Below are positions 1-6,949 of a stretch of 8,047 bases of DNA, one piece after another. The stretch covers positions 1 through 8,047 of the forward strand of contig CALINZ010000195.1 of NCBI GenBank assembly GCA_938045085.1. Reading direction: 5' to 3'. Under the pieces are notes generated by a model that saw only the letters and a program-made list of their open reading frames with translations, made no database searches and was not told where the DNA came from. The DNA comes from an uncultured Collinsella sp. GTDB taxonomy: Bacteria; Actinomycetota; Coriobacteriia; Coriobacteriales; Coriobacteriaceae. The position numbers were made by a program, and so were the translations under genes. Within the stretch, counting starts at the first letter, position 1. Each line of letters starts with the position of its first letter.

Positions 1-2544
1 GGGATGCGATAGGTACAGATCGACGACTTCGTTGCCGTTGGCGGCGCGGGTGACCACGACGCCCTCGGATTCTAGCAGCGCCTGGGCAATCTCGGCATTC
101 AATTCGTTGTCTTCGGCGAGCAGTACGTTCATGTCGGCGAGCGAGCAGTCGAGCGCCCTCTCGACCGTATTCGCCCGCGCCCGGGGGTTCTTGTCGATAT
201 CGAGCGGAATTTCCACGTAGAACGTGGTGCCCACATGGAGTTCGCTGGTGACTTCGATGGTGCCGCCCATCAGTTCAATAAGCGACTTGACGATTGGCAT
301 GCCCATGCCGGTTCCTTGGAACTTGCTGCGCGCATCGTCACCTTCTTGGGCAAACGGCTCATAGATATGCTTTAAAAACTCGGGAGCCATGCCAATGCCG
401 GTATCCGAAACGCTAAAGCAAAAGAGCGCGCGCCCGTTATCGAGTGGCTTGGTCTGTGAACTAAAGGTGACGGAGCCGCCGTGCTTGTTGTACTTAATGC
501 TGTTGTCTAACAGGTTGATCATGACCTGTCGGATATGGGTGGGACTGCCGATTACGTATGGCCCCGTGGCGTACGGCAGACTATTGTCCTGCATTGTGAT
601 GCCGTTACTGGACGCGCGGAGCTTGCACAGCACCAGCGTATCATCACAAAGCTCTTTGAGGTTAAAAGGCGCATGTTCCAGTGTTAGCTTGCGGTCTTCG
701 ATTTTTCCCATCTCGAGGATGTCGTTGATCAGCGAGAGCAGGTGATTGGCGGCAACGCGCGCCTTGGCACGGCTCTCGCGGGCGACTTGCATATCGCCTT
801 CCTTCAATTCTTCAATTTCGATAAGGCCCAGGATACCGTTGAGCGGCGTACGGATGTCGTGGCTCATGCGCGTGAGGAATGCCGTCTTAGCGGCGTTGGC
901 AGCATCGGCTTTTTTGCGCTCGGTTCGAGCGCGCACGAGCGCCCAGATGAGCAGGACGATGCCGACCGACAACATACCGATGAGGGTAGCTGCAATGGCG
1001 GTGCGGTTGCGATAAAGGAATTGAAGCGTGTTGGATTCCTGGGCCGTGTACGACGTGGAGGAGTAATTACTTGCGGAGAGCGATTCTCCGGCATTGATGA
1101 TGCCCTTGTTGATGATTCCCAGCAGTTCGGGCTCGCCGCGCGACATCAAGCACGCGAGGTCACAGGTGTCAGGGAGCTCGACCGTCTCGCAGTCCTCGAG
1201 ATCATAACGGTCACCGATGGTTTTTACGCGTGAACTGGGAGCGACGATGCAGCGCGCCGTTCCCTTCCTGAGGGCGTCGAACGCTTCATCGTCGGATTGG
1301 TATTCGGTTACGGTCGCTGTGGGGAATAGACTTTCAAGTGCATTTCGGTTGACAAACGATGATTTGGTACAAGCGATGTTCTGAAGGTCTTTTTTCAGGT
1401 TACTGCCGGTGTGGATGGCGGTGAGGGACATGGTCCCCAACGATACCGACTGCACAACGCCTGATTGCTCGGCAAACCAGTAATCTCGGTATACCGGCAG
1501 CGCGACGTCTATGCTTCCCTTTGACAGGGCCTTTGACATCATCTTGTAGCTATCAAAGGCGACGGTTTTGACCGTAATGCCAAATTTATCGCGCAACGTC
1601 GTCGCAAGCGATGCGAGCGAGCCTTCCATTTTGCCGTCTTCGTCTTCGTTGCAGTAGGGGAGTTTGCCCGTAATGTAGCCGAGCGTGATGGTGTTGTTGT
1701 TCGCCTTGAGCCAGGCGCGCTCATCGCCGGTGAGCGAGGATGATCCGCTGTTTTGCGCTGAATAGTTCGATTTGACCTCGTCGTTATAGCGGGGGTTGAC
1801 GCGGTTGATTGCCGCCATTGCGGAGTTGATGTTGTCCATCAGGTCGGGGCGGCTTTTGGGAACGGCAAAGTAGTAGTCGCTCGAACCGACGTAGAACATG
1901 GGCGACGCCTCGGGCGACGAAATGGTGTCGTTCATGATGATGGCGTCGACCTCGCCGTTTGCGAGCGCGTCAAAGAGAACGGAGCCTCCGTCATACTCCC
2001 TGTATATGCAGGCGATTCCCTCGTTGGCGAGCCACTGCTGGCCGACGATGGTTTGCATAACACCGGAGTTGTAACCGATGGTGAGACCCTGGAGTGCTTG
2101 AGGGTCACCCTTGGCCAGGTCGTCACGGTCGGGCCTGGCGTAGATGTAGTAGCGCTCGGTGCCCTCGGGGTTCGAGGAAAAGAGCAGCTTTTGGGCGCGT
2201 TCCTCGGAGTAGGAGATGTTGGGCATGAGGTCGATCTCGCCTGCCTCGAGCATGTCCATAAGCTCGGTGAAGGTGCCGGAGACGTATTCGTACCGCCAGC
2301 CGGGCGTGTAGTACGACAGGGTCTGGAGGTACTCGTAACCCCATCCCGAGAGACGCTCGCCGGGGGTGCCGTTCTGGAAGCCCTCGTTGTTGACGAGCCA
2401 GCCGACGCGGACCGTCTTGACTGGCTGACTAGAGTCATCGGCAAAAGCCTGGACAGGCGCGATGGAACTCAGTGCGGCAAGCGCGGCAAGCACAATGGCC
2501 AGGGCGCGACATATAACTGAACGAAGGACAGTGGCAGCTCTCAC
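1..2544 (-). CDS. Hybrid sensor histidine kinase with tandem periplasmic solute-binding domains (3' end off the window)
   Basis: An open frame of 848 codons runs from a GTG at 2544 to the left edge without a stop. Residues 1-35 form a signal peptide (Arg-containing start, Ala/Leu core, AFA before Asp36). Two extracellular SBP_bac_3-like domains follow at about 43-262 and 272-490; the first contains the family-like string GEIDLMPNISYSEER. A membrane helix lies at about 513-534. Only some 28 residues separate it from the H-box MSHDIRTPLNG, whose phospho-acceptor is His562, so there is no room for a PAS domain. The ATPase shows the N-box (NLLDNS, about 677-682), G1 (SDTGIGM, about 710-716) and G2 (GTGMGMPIV, about 745). 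A receiver domain begins at about 805 with the acidic pocket E811-D812. Its phospho-aspartate lies beyond the edge. This is the BvgS/EvgS architecture: a periplasmic ligand is expected to control autophosphorylation and relay. The ligand and partner regulator are unknown. The gene is divergent from the channel gene at 2789. Confidence 0.93.
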   Translation of the reverse strand, partial: MRAATVLRSVICRALAIVLAALAALSSIAPVQAFADDSSQPVKTVRVGWLVNNEGFQNGTPGERLSGWGYEYLQTLSYYTPGWRYEYVSGTFTELMDMLEAGEIDLMPNISYSEERAQKLLFSSNPEGTERYYIYARPDRDDLAKGDPQALQGLTIGYNSGVMQTIVGQQWLANEGIACIYREYDGGSVLFDALANGEVDAIIMNDTISSPEASPMFYVGSSDYYFAVPKSRPDLMDNINSAMAAINRVNPRYNDEVKSNYSAQNSGSSSLTGDERAWLKANNNTITLGYITGKLPYCNEDEDGKMEGSLASLATTLRDKFGITVKTVAFDSYKMMSKALSKGSIDVALPVYRDYWFAEQSGVVQSVSLGTMSLTAIHTGSNLKKDLQNIACTKSSFVNRNALESLFPTATVTEYQSDDEAFDALRKGTARCIVAPSSRVKTIGDRYDLEDCETVELPDTCDLACLMSRGEPELLGIINKGIINAGESLSASNYSSTSYTAQESNTLQFLYRNRTAIAATLIGMLSVGIVLLIWALVRARTERKKADAANAAKTAFLTRMSHDIRTPLNGILGLIEIEELKEGDMQVARESRAKARVAANHLLSLINDILEMGKIEDRKLTLEHAPFNLKELCDDTLVLCKLRASSNGITMQDNSLPYATGPYVIGSPTHIRQVMINLLDNSIKYNKHGGSVTFSSQTKPLDNGRALFCFSVSDTGIGMAPEFLKHIYEPFAQEGDDARSKFQGTGMGMPIVKSLIELMGGTIEVTSELHVGTTFYVEIPLDIDKNPRARANTVERALDCSLADMNVLLAEDNELNAEIAQALLESEGVVVTRAANGNEVVDLYLSHP

Positions 2545-2550
2545 ATGCAA

Positions 2551-2554
2551 TCCT
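2551..2554 (-). promoter_or_regulatory. Ribosome binding site deciding the GTG start of the hybrid kinase
   Basis: On the minus strand AGGA lies six bases before the GTG at 2544-2542. An in-frame ATG at 2577-2575 would add 11 residues in front of the signal peptide but has no purine-rich site upstream. GTG is therefore the preferred start. Confidence 0.6.
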
Positions 2555-2636
2555 AACGAATCGAGACAATACCGCATAAGGATACCAGCTCAGCCTGCCC
2601 AGTCGGCAGCTGTACCGCTAAACGCTCCCGCCCGGC

Positions 2637-2720
2637 AGTCATCGGGGACGTTCTTAAACGACTAGTCATTGGGGACGTTCTTGTTTGACTGGTCATTTAA
2701 GAACGTCCCCAATGACTAGT
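2637..2720. repeat. REP-like palindromic repeat, three copies of one core (two direct, one inverted)
   Basis: The core GGGGACGTTCTT occurs at 2644-2655 and 2671-2682 on the plus strand and inverted at 2699-2710. The 22-bp arm 2661-2682 is a perfect inverted match to 2699-2720 with a 16-base loop, so it can form a very stable hairpin. The outer copy 2637-2662 also matches the inverted copy (2717 back to 2692) at 24 of 26 positions, giving two mutually exclusive hairpins. The motif GTCATTGGGGACGTTCTT resembles the palindromes spread by REP-associated tyrosine transposases (RAYTs) in many genomes; that resemblance is from general knowledge and was not searched. No transposase gene is in the window. 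The element lies between two divergent genes, so it is not a terminator for either. Confidence 0.85.
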
Positions 2721-2788
2721 TCCGTTTGCTGGGGAGGCGTGGGACAATACCGAGCGAACGTGATTGGTTGTCCGTGGAAGGGGTCGCG

Positions 2789-3214
2789 ATGAAAAAGCTC
2801 AGGACGCTTGCCGATGTGCTGCGACAGGCTGGCTTTGCACGCATTACGGGCCTGTTTCTTATTTTCTATCTGCTTTGCTCGACGGCTGTCTGGCTGTCCG
2901 AGCCCACGACCCTCACGTTTGGCGATGGTCTCTGGTTTAGCTTTGAGACGGTCTCGACGATTGGCTTTGGCGATATCCCCGCTGAAACGCCGGTTGCCCG
3001 CGGCATTACCGTTATCCTAAGCGTCATCAGTATCTTCTATATCGCCATGCTTACGGGCGTGGCGGTGAACTACTGCAATACGCTTATCAAGATGCGCCAA
3101 AAGGACACCATGGCGCGCTTTATGGACGATCTTGAGCATTTGGAAGAACTCGACCGCGATGAGCTCGCCGATTTGTCGCGCCGCGTGCGCGAATACCGTC
3201 GCCGGCAACGATAG
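2789..3214 (+). CDS. Small two-helix potassium-channel family protein (Ion_trans_2)
   Basis: This 141-residue protein has the minimal pore layout: helix 1 at about 18-36, a pore loop at 44-57 with selectivity filter T57-I-G-F-G-D62 (canonical TVGYGD), and helix 2 at about 70-93. A charged cytoplasmic tail (97-141) is rich in Glu, Asp and Arg and is likely helical or a short coiled coil. The family forms tetrameric potassium pores in the inner membrane. There is no RCK/TrkA-N, cyclic-nucleotide or voltage-sensor domain, so the gating signal cannot be read. The ATG at 2789 is chosen because GGAAGGGG precedes it by five bases; an in-frame TTG at 2726 has no such site and lies just after the palindromic repeat. 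The LOG-family gene follows 36 bp downstream, suggesting co-transcription. Selectivity for potassium is inferred from the filter. Confidence 0.88.
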   Translation: MKKLRTLADVLRQAGFARITGLFLIFYLLCSTAVWLSEPTTLTFGDGLWFSFETVSTIGFGDIPAETPVARGITVILSVISIFYIAMLTGVAVNYCNTLIKMRQKDTMARFMDDLEHLEELDRDELADLSRRVREYRRRQR

Positions 3215-3250
3215 AACGGGTGCCGCGCGTCACGACGAGGGGGATTGCAT

Positions 3251-3784
3251 ATGAACATCACCGTCTACCTGGGCGCGAGCGTCGGCAACGACCCGGCGTT
3301 TCTGCCCGCAGTGCAGGAGCTGGGCAATTGGATTGGCGCCAACGGACACGCGCTCGTATACGGCGGGTCCAAATCGGGACTGATGGGCGCGCTCGCCGAT
3401 AGCGTACTCGAGGCAGGCGGACATGTGACGGGTGTGGAGCCGAGCTTTTTTATCGAGGCAGAGTTTCAACACGACGGAATCGACGACCTTATCGTGACGA
3501 GCGATATGGCGGAGCGCAAGGCCAAGATGATCGAGCTCGGCGATGCGTTCATCGCATTTCCGGGCGGCATGGGCACGCTCGAGGAGATTGCCGAGGTTAT
3601 GTCCGCGGTGTCGTTGGGGCACCTGAGCTCTCCGTGCATCCTGTATAACCTGGACGGTTACTACAACGACCTCAAGGCGTTGCTCGGGCACATGATTGAT
3701 AAGGGGCTTTCGAGCCCGAGGCGCCAGCACGGCATCTACTTTGCCGACGATTTGCGCGAGATTGCCTCGATTATCAACGGATAA
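3251..3784 (+). CDS. LOG-family protein (TIGR00730 type), probable cytokinin riboside 5'-monophosphate phosphoribohydrolase
   Basis: This 177-residue cytosolic protein carries the two LOG hallmarks: a GG-x-x-x-GLMG loop (G38-G39-S-K-S-G43-L-M-G46) and the catalytic/nucleotide-binding PGGxGTxxE motif at 104-112 (PGGMGTLEE). Its length is typical of the short bacterial type (YvdD-like). Characterised members hydrolyse the N-glycosidic bond of nucleoside 5'-monophosphates, releasing ribose 5-phosphate and the base; in gut bacteria the physiological substrate is usually unknown. The ATG at 3251 is preferred over the in-frame TTG at 3245 because GAGGGGG precedes it by seven bases. It probably shares a transcript with the channel gene 36 bp upstream. 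No functional link between the two is evident. The family call is firm; the substrate is not. Confidence 0.92.
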   Translation: MNITVYLGASVGNDPAFLPAVQELGNWIGANGHALVYGGSKSGLMGALADSVLEAGGHVTGVEPSFFIEAEFQHDGIDDLIVTSDMAERKAKMIELGDAFIAFPGGMGTLEEIAEVMSAVSLGHLSSPCILYNLDGYYNDLKALLGHMIDKGLSSPRRQHGIYFADDLREIASIING

Positions 3785-3864
3785 GTCTTGAGCCTGCCCC
3801 ACTATGGCTCCCAATGGTGCCGTTTGCGGCGCAGGTGGTTGGCTCGTTCGGGCAACGCTCGCTC

Positions 3865-3870
3865 TACAAT
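3865..3870 (+). promoter_or_regulatory. Candidate -10 element for the ClC-like gene
   Basis: TACAAT matches the sigma-70 -10 consensus at five of six positions and lies 39 bases before the ATG at 3910, inside a 125-bp spacer. The best upstream -35-like hexamer, TTGGCT at 3839-3844, is 20 bases away, wider than usual. A separate promoter for this gene is plausible but weakly supported. Confidence 0.3.
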
Positions 3871-3909
3871 AAAACGTATCTATGTCGACTTTGACCGCGG
3901 GAGGACCCG

Positions 3910-5214
3910 ATGGATAACCTTGCCAAACCCACGAACCGAGCGCTGTTTTTGGTCAGCGTTGCCGTGACCGGTGCACTCGCGGGTGCCGCAGTCTGGCTGT
4001 TCTTTTTTGCGATGGAGCACGGTATCGACTATCTATGGACCGAGATTCCGCACGCGCTGGGCGTCGCTTCGCCCGAGCTTGCCAGCGGCCCGTTTGGCTT
4101 TCTGCCGTACCCGTTTTTTGTCTGCCTGCTGGGCGGCCTGTTAATCGGTCTGTACGAAAAGATGACAGGCACCAAGACCGATGACCTCAACCAGGTGATG
4201 GCTAAGGTTAAGCAAGACGGGCGCTACCCGTACGACAACCTGGGCAAGCTTTCGCTCGCGGCATTGCTGCCGCTGCTGTTTGGCGGAAGCATTGGACCGG
4301 AGGCCGGCCTGACCGGCGTTATCGCCGGTCTGTGCAGCTGGGTCGGCGACCGCATGCGTCGCTTTGGCGCCGAGTTTAGGGAGCTCACGTTGCTGGGCAC
4401 CCAGGCTGCCCTGACGGCGCTCTTTACCGCGCCCGTCTTTGGCTTTGTGGCGCCGCTTGCCGGTAGCACCGACGGCCAGGGTGAAGACGCCGACGATGAG
4501 TCCGCGTCCGGCGAGATCACCATCAAGCTGCCCAAGGCGCAAAAGACGGTGGTCTACGGTATTGCGATTGCCGGCGGTCTGGGCACCTACCTGCTGCTTG
4601 GACAGCTTGTGGGCGGCGGCATGGGCATGCCCAGGTTCGAGTCCGCCGAGGTGGGCAACCTAGAGCTTACCTGGCTCGTCCCTCTGTCGTTGATCGGCAC
4701 CGTCTGCGGATGGCTGTACTTTGTCTCTGAGCATGCGAGCGAGGCACTGTCTCACGCAATAGGGGAGCGTCCTGTCGTCAAGGCCATGCTAGCCGGTCTG
4801 GCGCTCGCCATCTGTGGCACGGTTCTGCCCTACACCATGTTTGCCGGCGAGACCCAGGCCGACGTGCTCATGGAAACCTACCTGACCATTCCCGCTGGCG
4901 TGCTTATCGCGACCGGTCTTGTTAAGGCCATGCTGACGCCCGCCCTCATCAACCTTGGTTGGCGTGGCGGCCACTTCTTCCCGGTTATCTTCTCGGGTGT
5001 GAGCCTGGGCTACGGCCTTGCCATCCTCACCGGCGCCGATCCGGTCTTTTGCGTCGCCGTCTGCACGGCATCGACGATGGGTGCGGTCATGCGCCAGCCG
5101 GTCATGGTCGTGGGCCTGCTGCTCATGTGCTTCCCACTCAAGGGTATCGTCTGCATGATCATCGCGGCCGTCATCGCCGCCGGCATTCCACTGCCCAAGC
5201 CGCTGCGCAAGTAG
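3910..5214 (+). CDS. ClC-superfamily ion channel/transporter protein, YfeO-like subgroup
   Basis: This 434-residue polytopic inner-membrane protein has about ten hydrophobic segments and matches voltage_CLC proteins. Recognisable motifs are GGSIGPEAG at 125-133, in the place of canonical GREGP, and GWRGGHFFP at 350-358, in the place of GxFxP. From memory, E. coli YfeO has similar substitutions (a SLGPE-type motif and a GFRGGRIFP-type motif). Against canonical GREGP, the Arg and gating Glu are replaced by Ser127 and Ile128. No GSGIP selectivity motif is seen either; the corresponding region near 86-96 reads TGTKTDDLNQV. A charged loop at about 183-207 (GEDADDES) splits the protein into its two halves. 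GGGAGGA lies four bases before the ATG. Ion and direction are unknown; proton-coupled chloride exchange of the ClcA type is unlikely. Confidence 0.85.
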   Translation: MDNLAKPTNRALFLVSVAVTGALAGAAVWLFFFAMEHGIDYLWTEIPHALGVASPELASGPFGFLPYPFFVCLLGGLLIGLYEKMTGTKTDDLNQVMAKVKQDGRYPYDNLGKLSLAALLPLLFGGSIGPEAGLTGVIAGLCSWVGDRMRRFGAEFRELTLLGTQAALTALFTAPVFGFVAPLAGSTDGQGEDADDESASGEITIKLPKAQKTVVYGIAIAGGLGTYLLLGQLVGGGMGMPRFESAEVGNLELTWLVPLSLIGTVCGWLYFVSEHASEALSHAIGERPVVKAMLAGLALAICGTVLPYTMFAGETQADVLMETYLTIPAGVLIATGLVKAMLTPALINLGWRGGHFFPVIFSGVSLGYGLAILTGADPVFCVAVCTASTMGAVMRQPVMVVGLLLMCFPLKGIVCMIIAAVIAAGIPLPKPLRK

Positions 5215-5224
5215 CGCGGTTTTT
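5203..5224 (+). terminator. Probable intrinsic terminator overlapping the stop of the ClC-like gene
   Basis: CTGCGC (5203-5208) pairs with GCGCGG (5214-5219) as five Watson-Crick pairs and one G-T pair around the loop AAGTA, followed directly by five T (5220-5224). The TAG stop (5212-5214) straddles the loop and the 3' arm. The stem is short, so termination may be partial, which would leave the gene at 5250 expressed at a lower level from the same transcript. Confidence 0.5.
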
Positions 5225-5249
5225 CACGAGTCAATTCCAGGGGTACGAG

Positions 5250-6041
5250 ATGATCCTGTACTTTAGCGCGACAGGGAACAGCGAGCATGTGGCGCGTCGC
5301 ATTGCAGCGGCGACAAGCGACAAAGTTATGTCGATTGAGCGCTTTGATGCCGAGATCCTTCACCTTGCTGTGATGGAAGGCCCCTGTCGGCTGGGGTTTG
5401 TCGCCCCGGTATACGCCTGGGGCTTGCCGACGCCAATGATCGAGTTTTTGAAGACTGTCGACCTATCGGTTGCTGCCGGCACAAAGGGCGGCGAGCGCCC
5501 CTATACGTTCTATGTCTCGACATATGGTTCGACGACCGGGCAATCGGCCAAGTTCGCCCGCGATCTGCTGCACGAGCGTGGGCTCGAGTTAGATGCGGCG
5601 ATGAGCGTCAAGATGCCCGATACCTGGACGCCTGTTTTCGACCTGTCTGACCCTCAAAAGGTTGAGGGTATCAATAGAGCTGCCGAGGCGCAGATTGATG
5701 CCGTGATCGAGGCGGTGCGGGCACGCCGCACGGGCAACATGATGCGCCATCGCGTGCCTCTGTTTGCATCGTGCGCGTATCATGTGTTTGGGCTGCCGCG
5801 TATGCAGCAGACGAGCAAGTTTGCCGTCGATGCTAGCCGCTGCGTTGGGTGTAGCCTCTGCGCTAAGCGCTGCCCCATGGCGGCGATTGAGATGCGCGAG
5901 GGCCTTCCCGTCTGGACAAAGCCGGAGTGCGCAGCCTGCCTTCGTTGCCTGCACTGTTGTCCCAAATTTGCCATCTCGCACGGTAAGCGCACGGCATCCC
6001 ACGGTCAGTACAGGCATCCTAAGCCAGGTGTGAGGATGTAG
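5250..6041 (+). CDS. EFR1-type flavodoxin/bis-[4Fe-4S] ferredoxin fusion
   Basis: The 263-residue soluble protein starts with a flavodoxin-like half. It opens MILYFSATGNSEHVARR, where SATGNS is the FMN phosphate-binding loop, and continues to about 160. The C-terminal half carries two 4Fe-4S ferredoxin motifs: C198, C201, C204, C208-P and C227, C230, C233, C237-P, with an extra Cys236 beside the last ligand. This combination defines the EFR1 family, which presumably passes electrons between a flavin and two iron-sulfur clusters; partners and substrate are not known from the sequence. The ATG at 5250 is chosen because AGGGG lies six bases upstream and the flavodoxin fold begins at residue 2. 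The open frame extends upstream only as a shadow of the ClC-like gene. The protein begins 35 bp after that gene, behind its likely terminator. Confidence 0.92.
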   Translation: MILYFSATGNSEHVARRIAAATSDKVMSIERFDAEILHLAVMEGPCRLGFVAPVYAWGLPTPMIEFLKTVDLSVAAGTKGGERPYTFYVSTYGSTTGQSAKFARDLLHERGLELDAAMSVKMPDTWTPVFDLSDPQKVEGINRAAEAQIDAVIEAVRARRTGNMMRHRVPLFASCAYHVFGLPRMQQTSKFAVDASRCVGCSLCAKRCPMAAIEMREGLPVWTKPECAACLRCLHCCPKFAISHGKRTASHGQYRHPKPGVRM

Positions 6042-6060
6042 CGGCTGCTGGCCGCGCTAC
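6038..6060. terminator. Small palindrome spanning both convergent stop codons; weak bidirectional terminator candidate
   Basis: GTAGCG (6038-6043) and CGCTAC (6055-6060) are perfect inverted arms with an 11-base interior. Each arm contains the TAG stop of one of the two convergent genes. No T-run follows on either strand, so intrinsic termination would be weak; colliding transcription or Rho could contribute. Confidence 0.3.
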
Positions 6061-6932
6061 TTCCAAACTGCGAGCGCGGCGGTGCCCAGTACGATGAGGG
6101 CGAGACCGATGGCGCTGCGGCGGGAGAGTTTTTCGTTGAATGCCAGGCGCGCAAATAGCACCGATACGACAATCGATAGTTTGTCGATCTGCACCACGAC
6201 ACTCACCTGGCCTGCAGCGATGGCATAGTAATAGAGCAGCCACGATGCTCCAGTCGCGATGCCCGATGTTGCGAGAAATGTGAGTTCGCGCCGGTCAACG
6301 TGCGCGACCTGCTCCAGTTTTCCCTTGGCTGCCACGATTGCCCATGCCATAACCAGTACCACGCAGGTGCGGATTGCCGTGGCCAGGTTTGACTCGACGC
6401 CTTCGATGCCGATCTTGGCCAAAATAGAGGTGAGTGCCGCGAACACGGCGGCGCCGAGGGCGTAAGCGAGCCAGGTTCGGTCTTGCTGCTGCTCGGGTTC
6501 GGCGGACTGCTTCTTCTCGATCATTAAAAACGTGCCGAGGGTGATGGCAGCGGTTCCCACGAGCTTAACCGCAAGGTTGCTCGTCTCGTCAAAAAGCGCG
6601 ATGGCGACCAGCGCGGCGAGCACGGTGCTCATCTTGTCGACCGGTACGACCTTATTGACATTTCCGATGCTCAACGCCTTAAAGTAACAGATCCACGAAG
6701 CACCGGTAGCGAGTCCCGAGAGGACGAGAAAGAGCCAGGATCTGGGTTCGATGCTGCCAATGGTTCCAATGGATCCAGAAATGCCCGCCATTGCCCAGGC
6801 GAAAACGAGCACCACGCAGGTGCGAATGGCCGTCGCGACATCGGAGTCGGTCTGCTTGATGCCGCATTTGGCCAAGATGGATGTGATGCCGGCAAAGAAT
6901 GCTGACGCAAATGCTGCGACAACCCACGACAC
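6057..6932 (-). CDS. DMT-superfamily transporter with two highly similar EamA halves
   Basis: This 291-residue, roughly ten-helix inner-membrane protein consists of two EamA units at about 3-139 and 154-291, joined by a Lys/Glu/Gln-rich linker (about 140-153). The halves align without a gap at an offset of 151 residues over the first hundred or so positions. TSILAK (17-22 and 168-173), ATAIRTCVVLV (33-43 and 184-194) and ATGASW recur identically. My hand alignment gives roughly 40% identity. DMT proteins export or import small metabolites or drugs; no substrate can be assigned. The only in-frame start near the strong AAGGAGG (6949-6943) is the GTG at 6932, ten bases away, which is slightly long spacing. 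The gene converges on the EFR1 gene with 15 bp between stops and is probably transcribed alone from the spacer upstream. Confidence 0.9.
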   Translation of the reverse strand: MSWVVAAFASAFFAGITSILAKCGIKQTDSDVATAIRTCVVLVFAWAMAGISGSIGTIGSIEPRSWLFLVLSGLATGASWICYFKALSIGNVNKVVPVDKMSTVLAALVAIALFDETSNLAVKLVGTAAITLGTFLMIEKKQSAEPEQQQDRTWLAYALGAAVFAALTSILAKIGIEGVESNLATAIRTCVVLVMAWAIVAAKGKLEQVAHVDRRELTFLATSGIATGASWLLYYYAIAAGQVSVVVQIDKLSIVVSVLFARLAFNEKLSRRSAIGLALIVLGTAALAVWK

Positions 6933-6949
6933 GGGTGCGGTGCCTCCTT

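Noticed and set aside
742..1233. 163-codon plus-strand open frame opposite the kinase
   Set aside because: It is antisense to the well-supported kinase coding region, its composition mirrors the opposite strand, and it has no recognisable domain.
2575..2577. In-frame ATG as an alternative start of the hybrid kinase
   Set aside because: It has no ribosome binding site and adds 11 residues before the signal peptide; the GTG at 2544 has AGGA at a good distance.
2685..2690. TTGACT as a -35 box for the channel gene
   Set aside because: No acceptable -10 hexamer lies 16-18 bases downstream, and the hexamer sits in the loop of the palindromic repeat.
2637..2720. Possible CRISPR or tandem array
   Set aside because: There are only three copies, one inverted, with no regular unique spacers and no cas genes.
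3910..5214. Assignment as a ClcA-type H+/Cl- exchanger
   Set aside because: The gating glutamate and the GSGIP motif are not present in the expected form.
4959..5249. Upstream extension of the EFR1 reading frame
   Set aside because: This stretch is another frame of the ClC-like gene; the flavodoxin fold and ribosome binding site begin at 5250.
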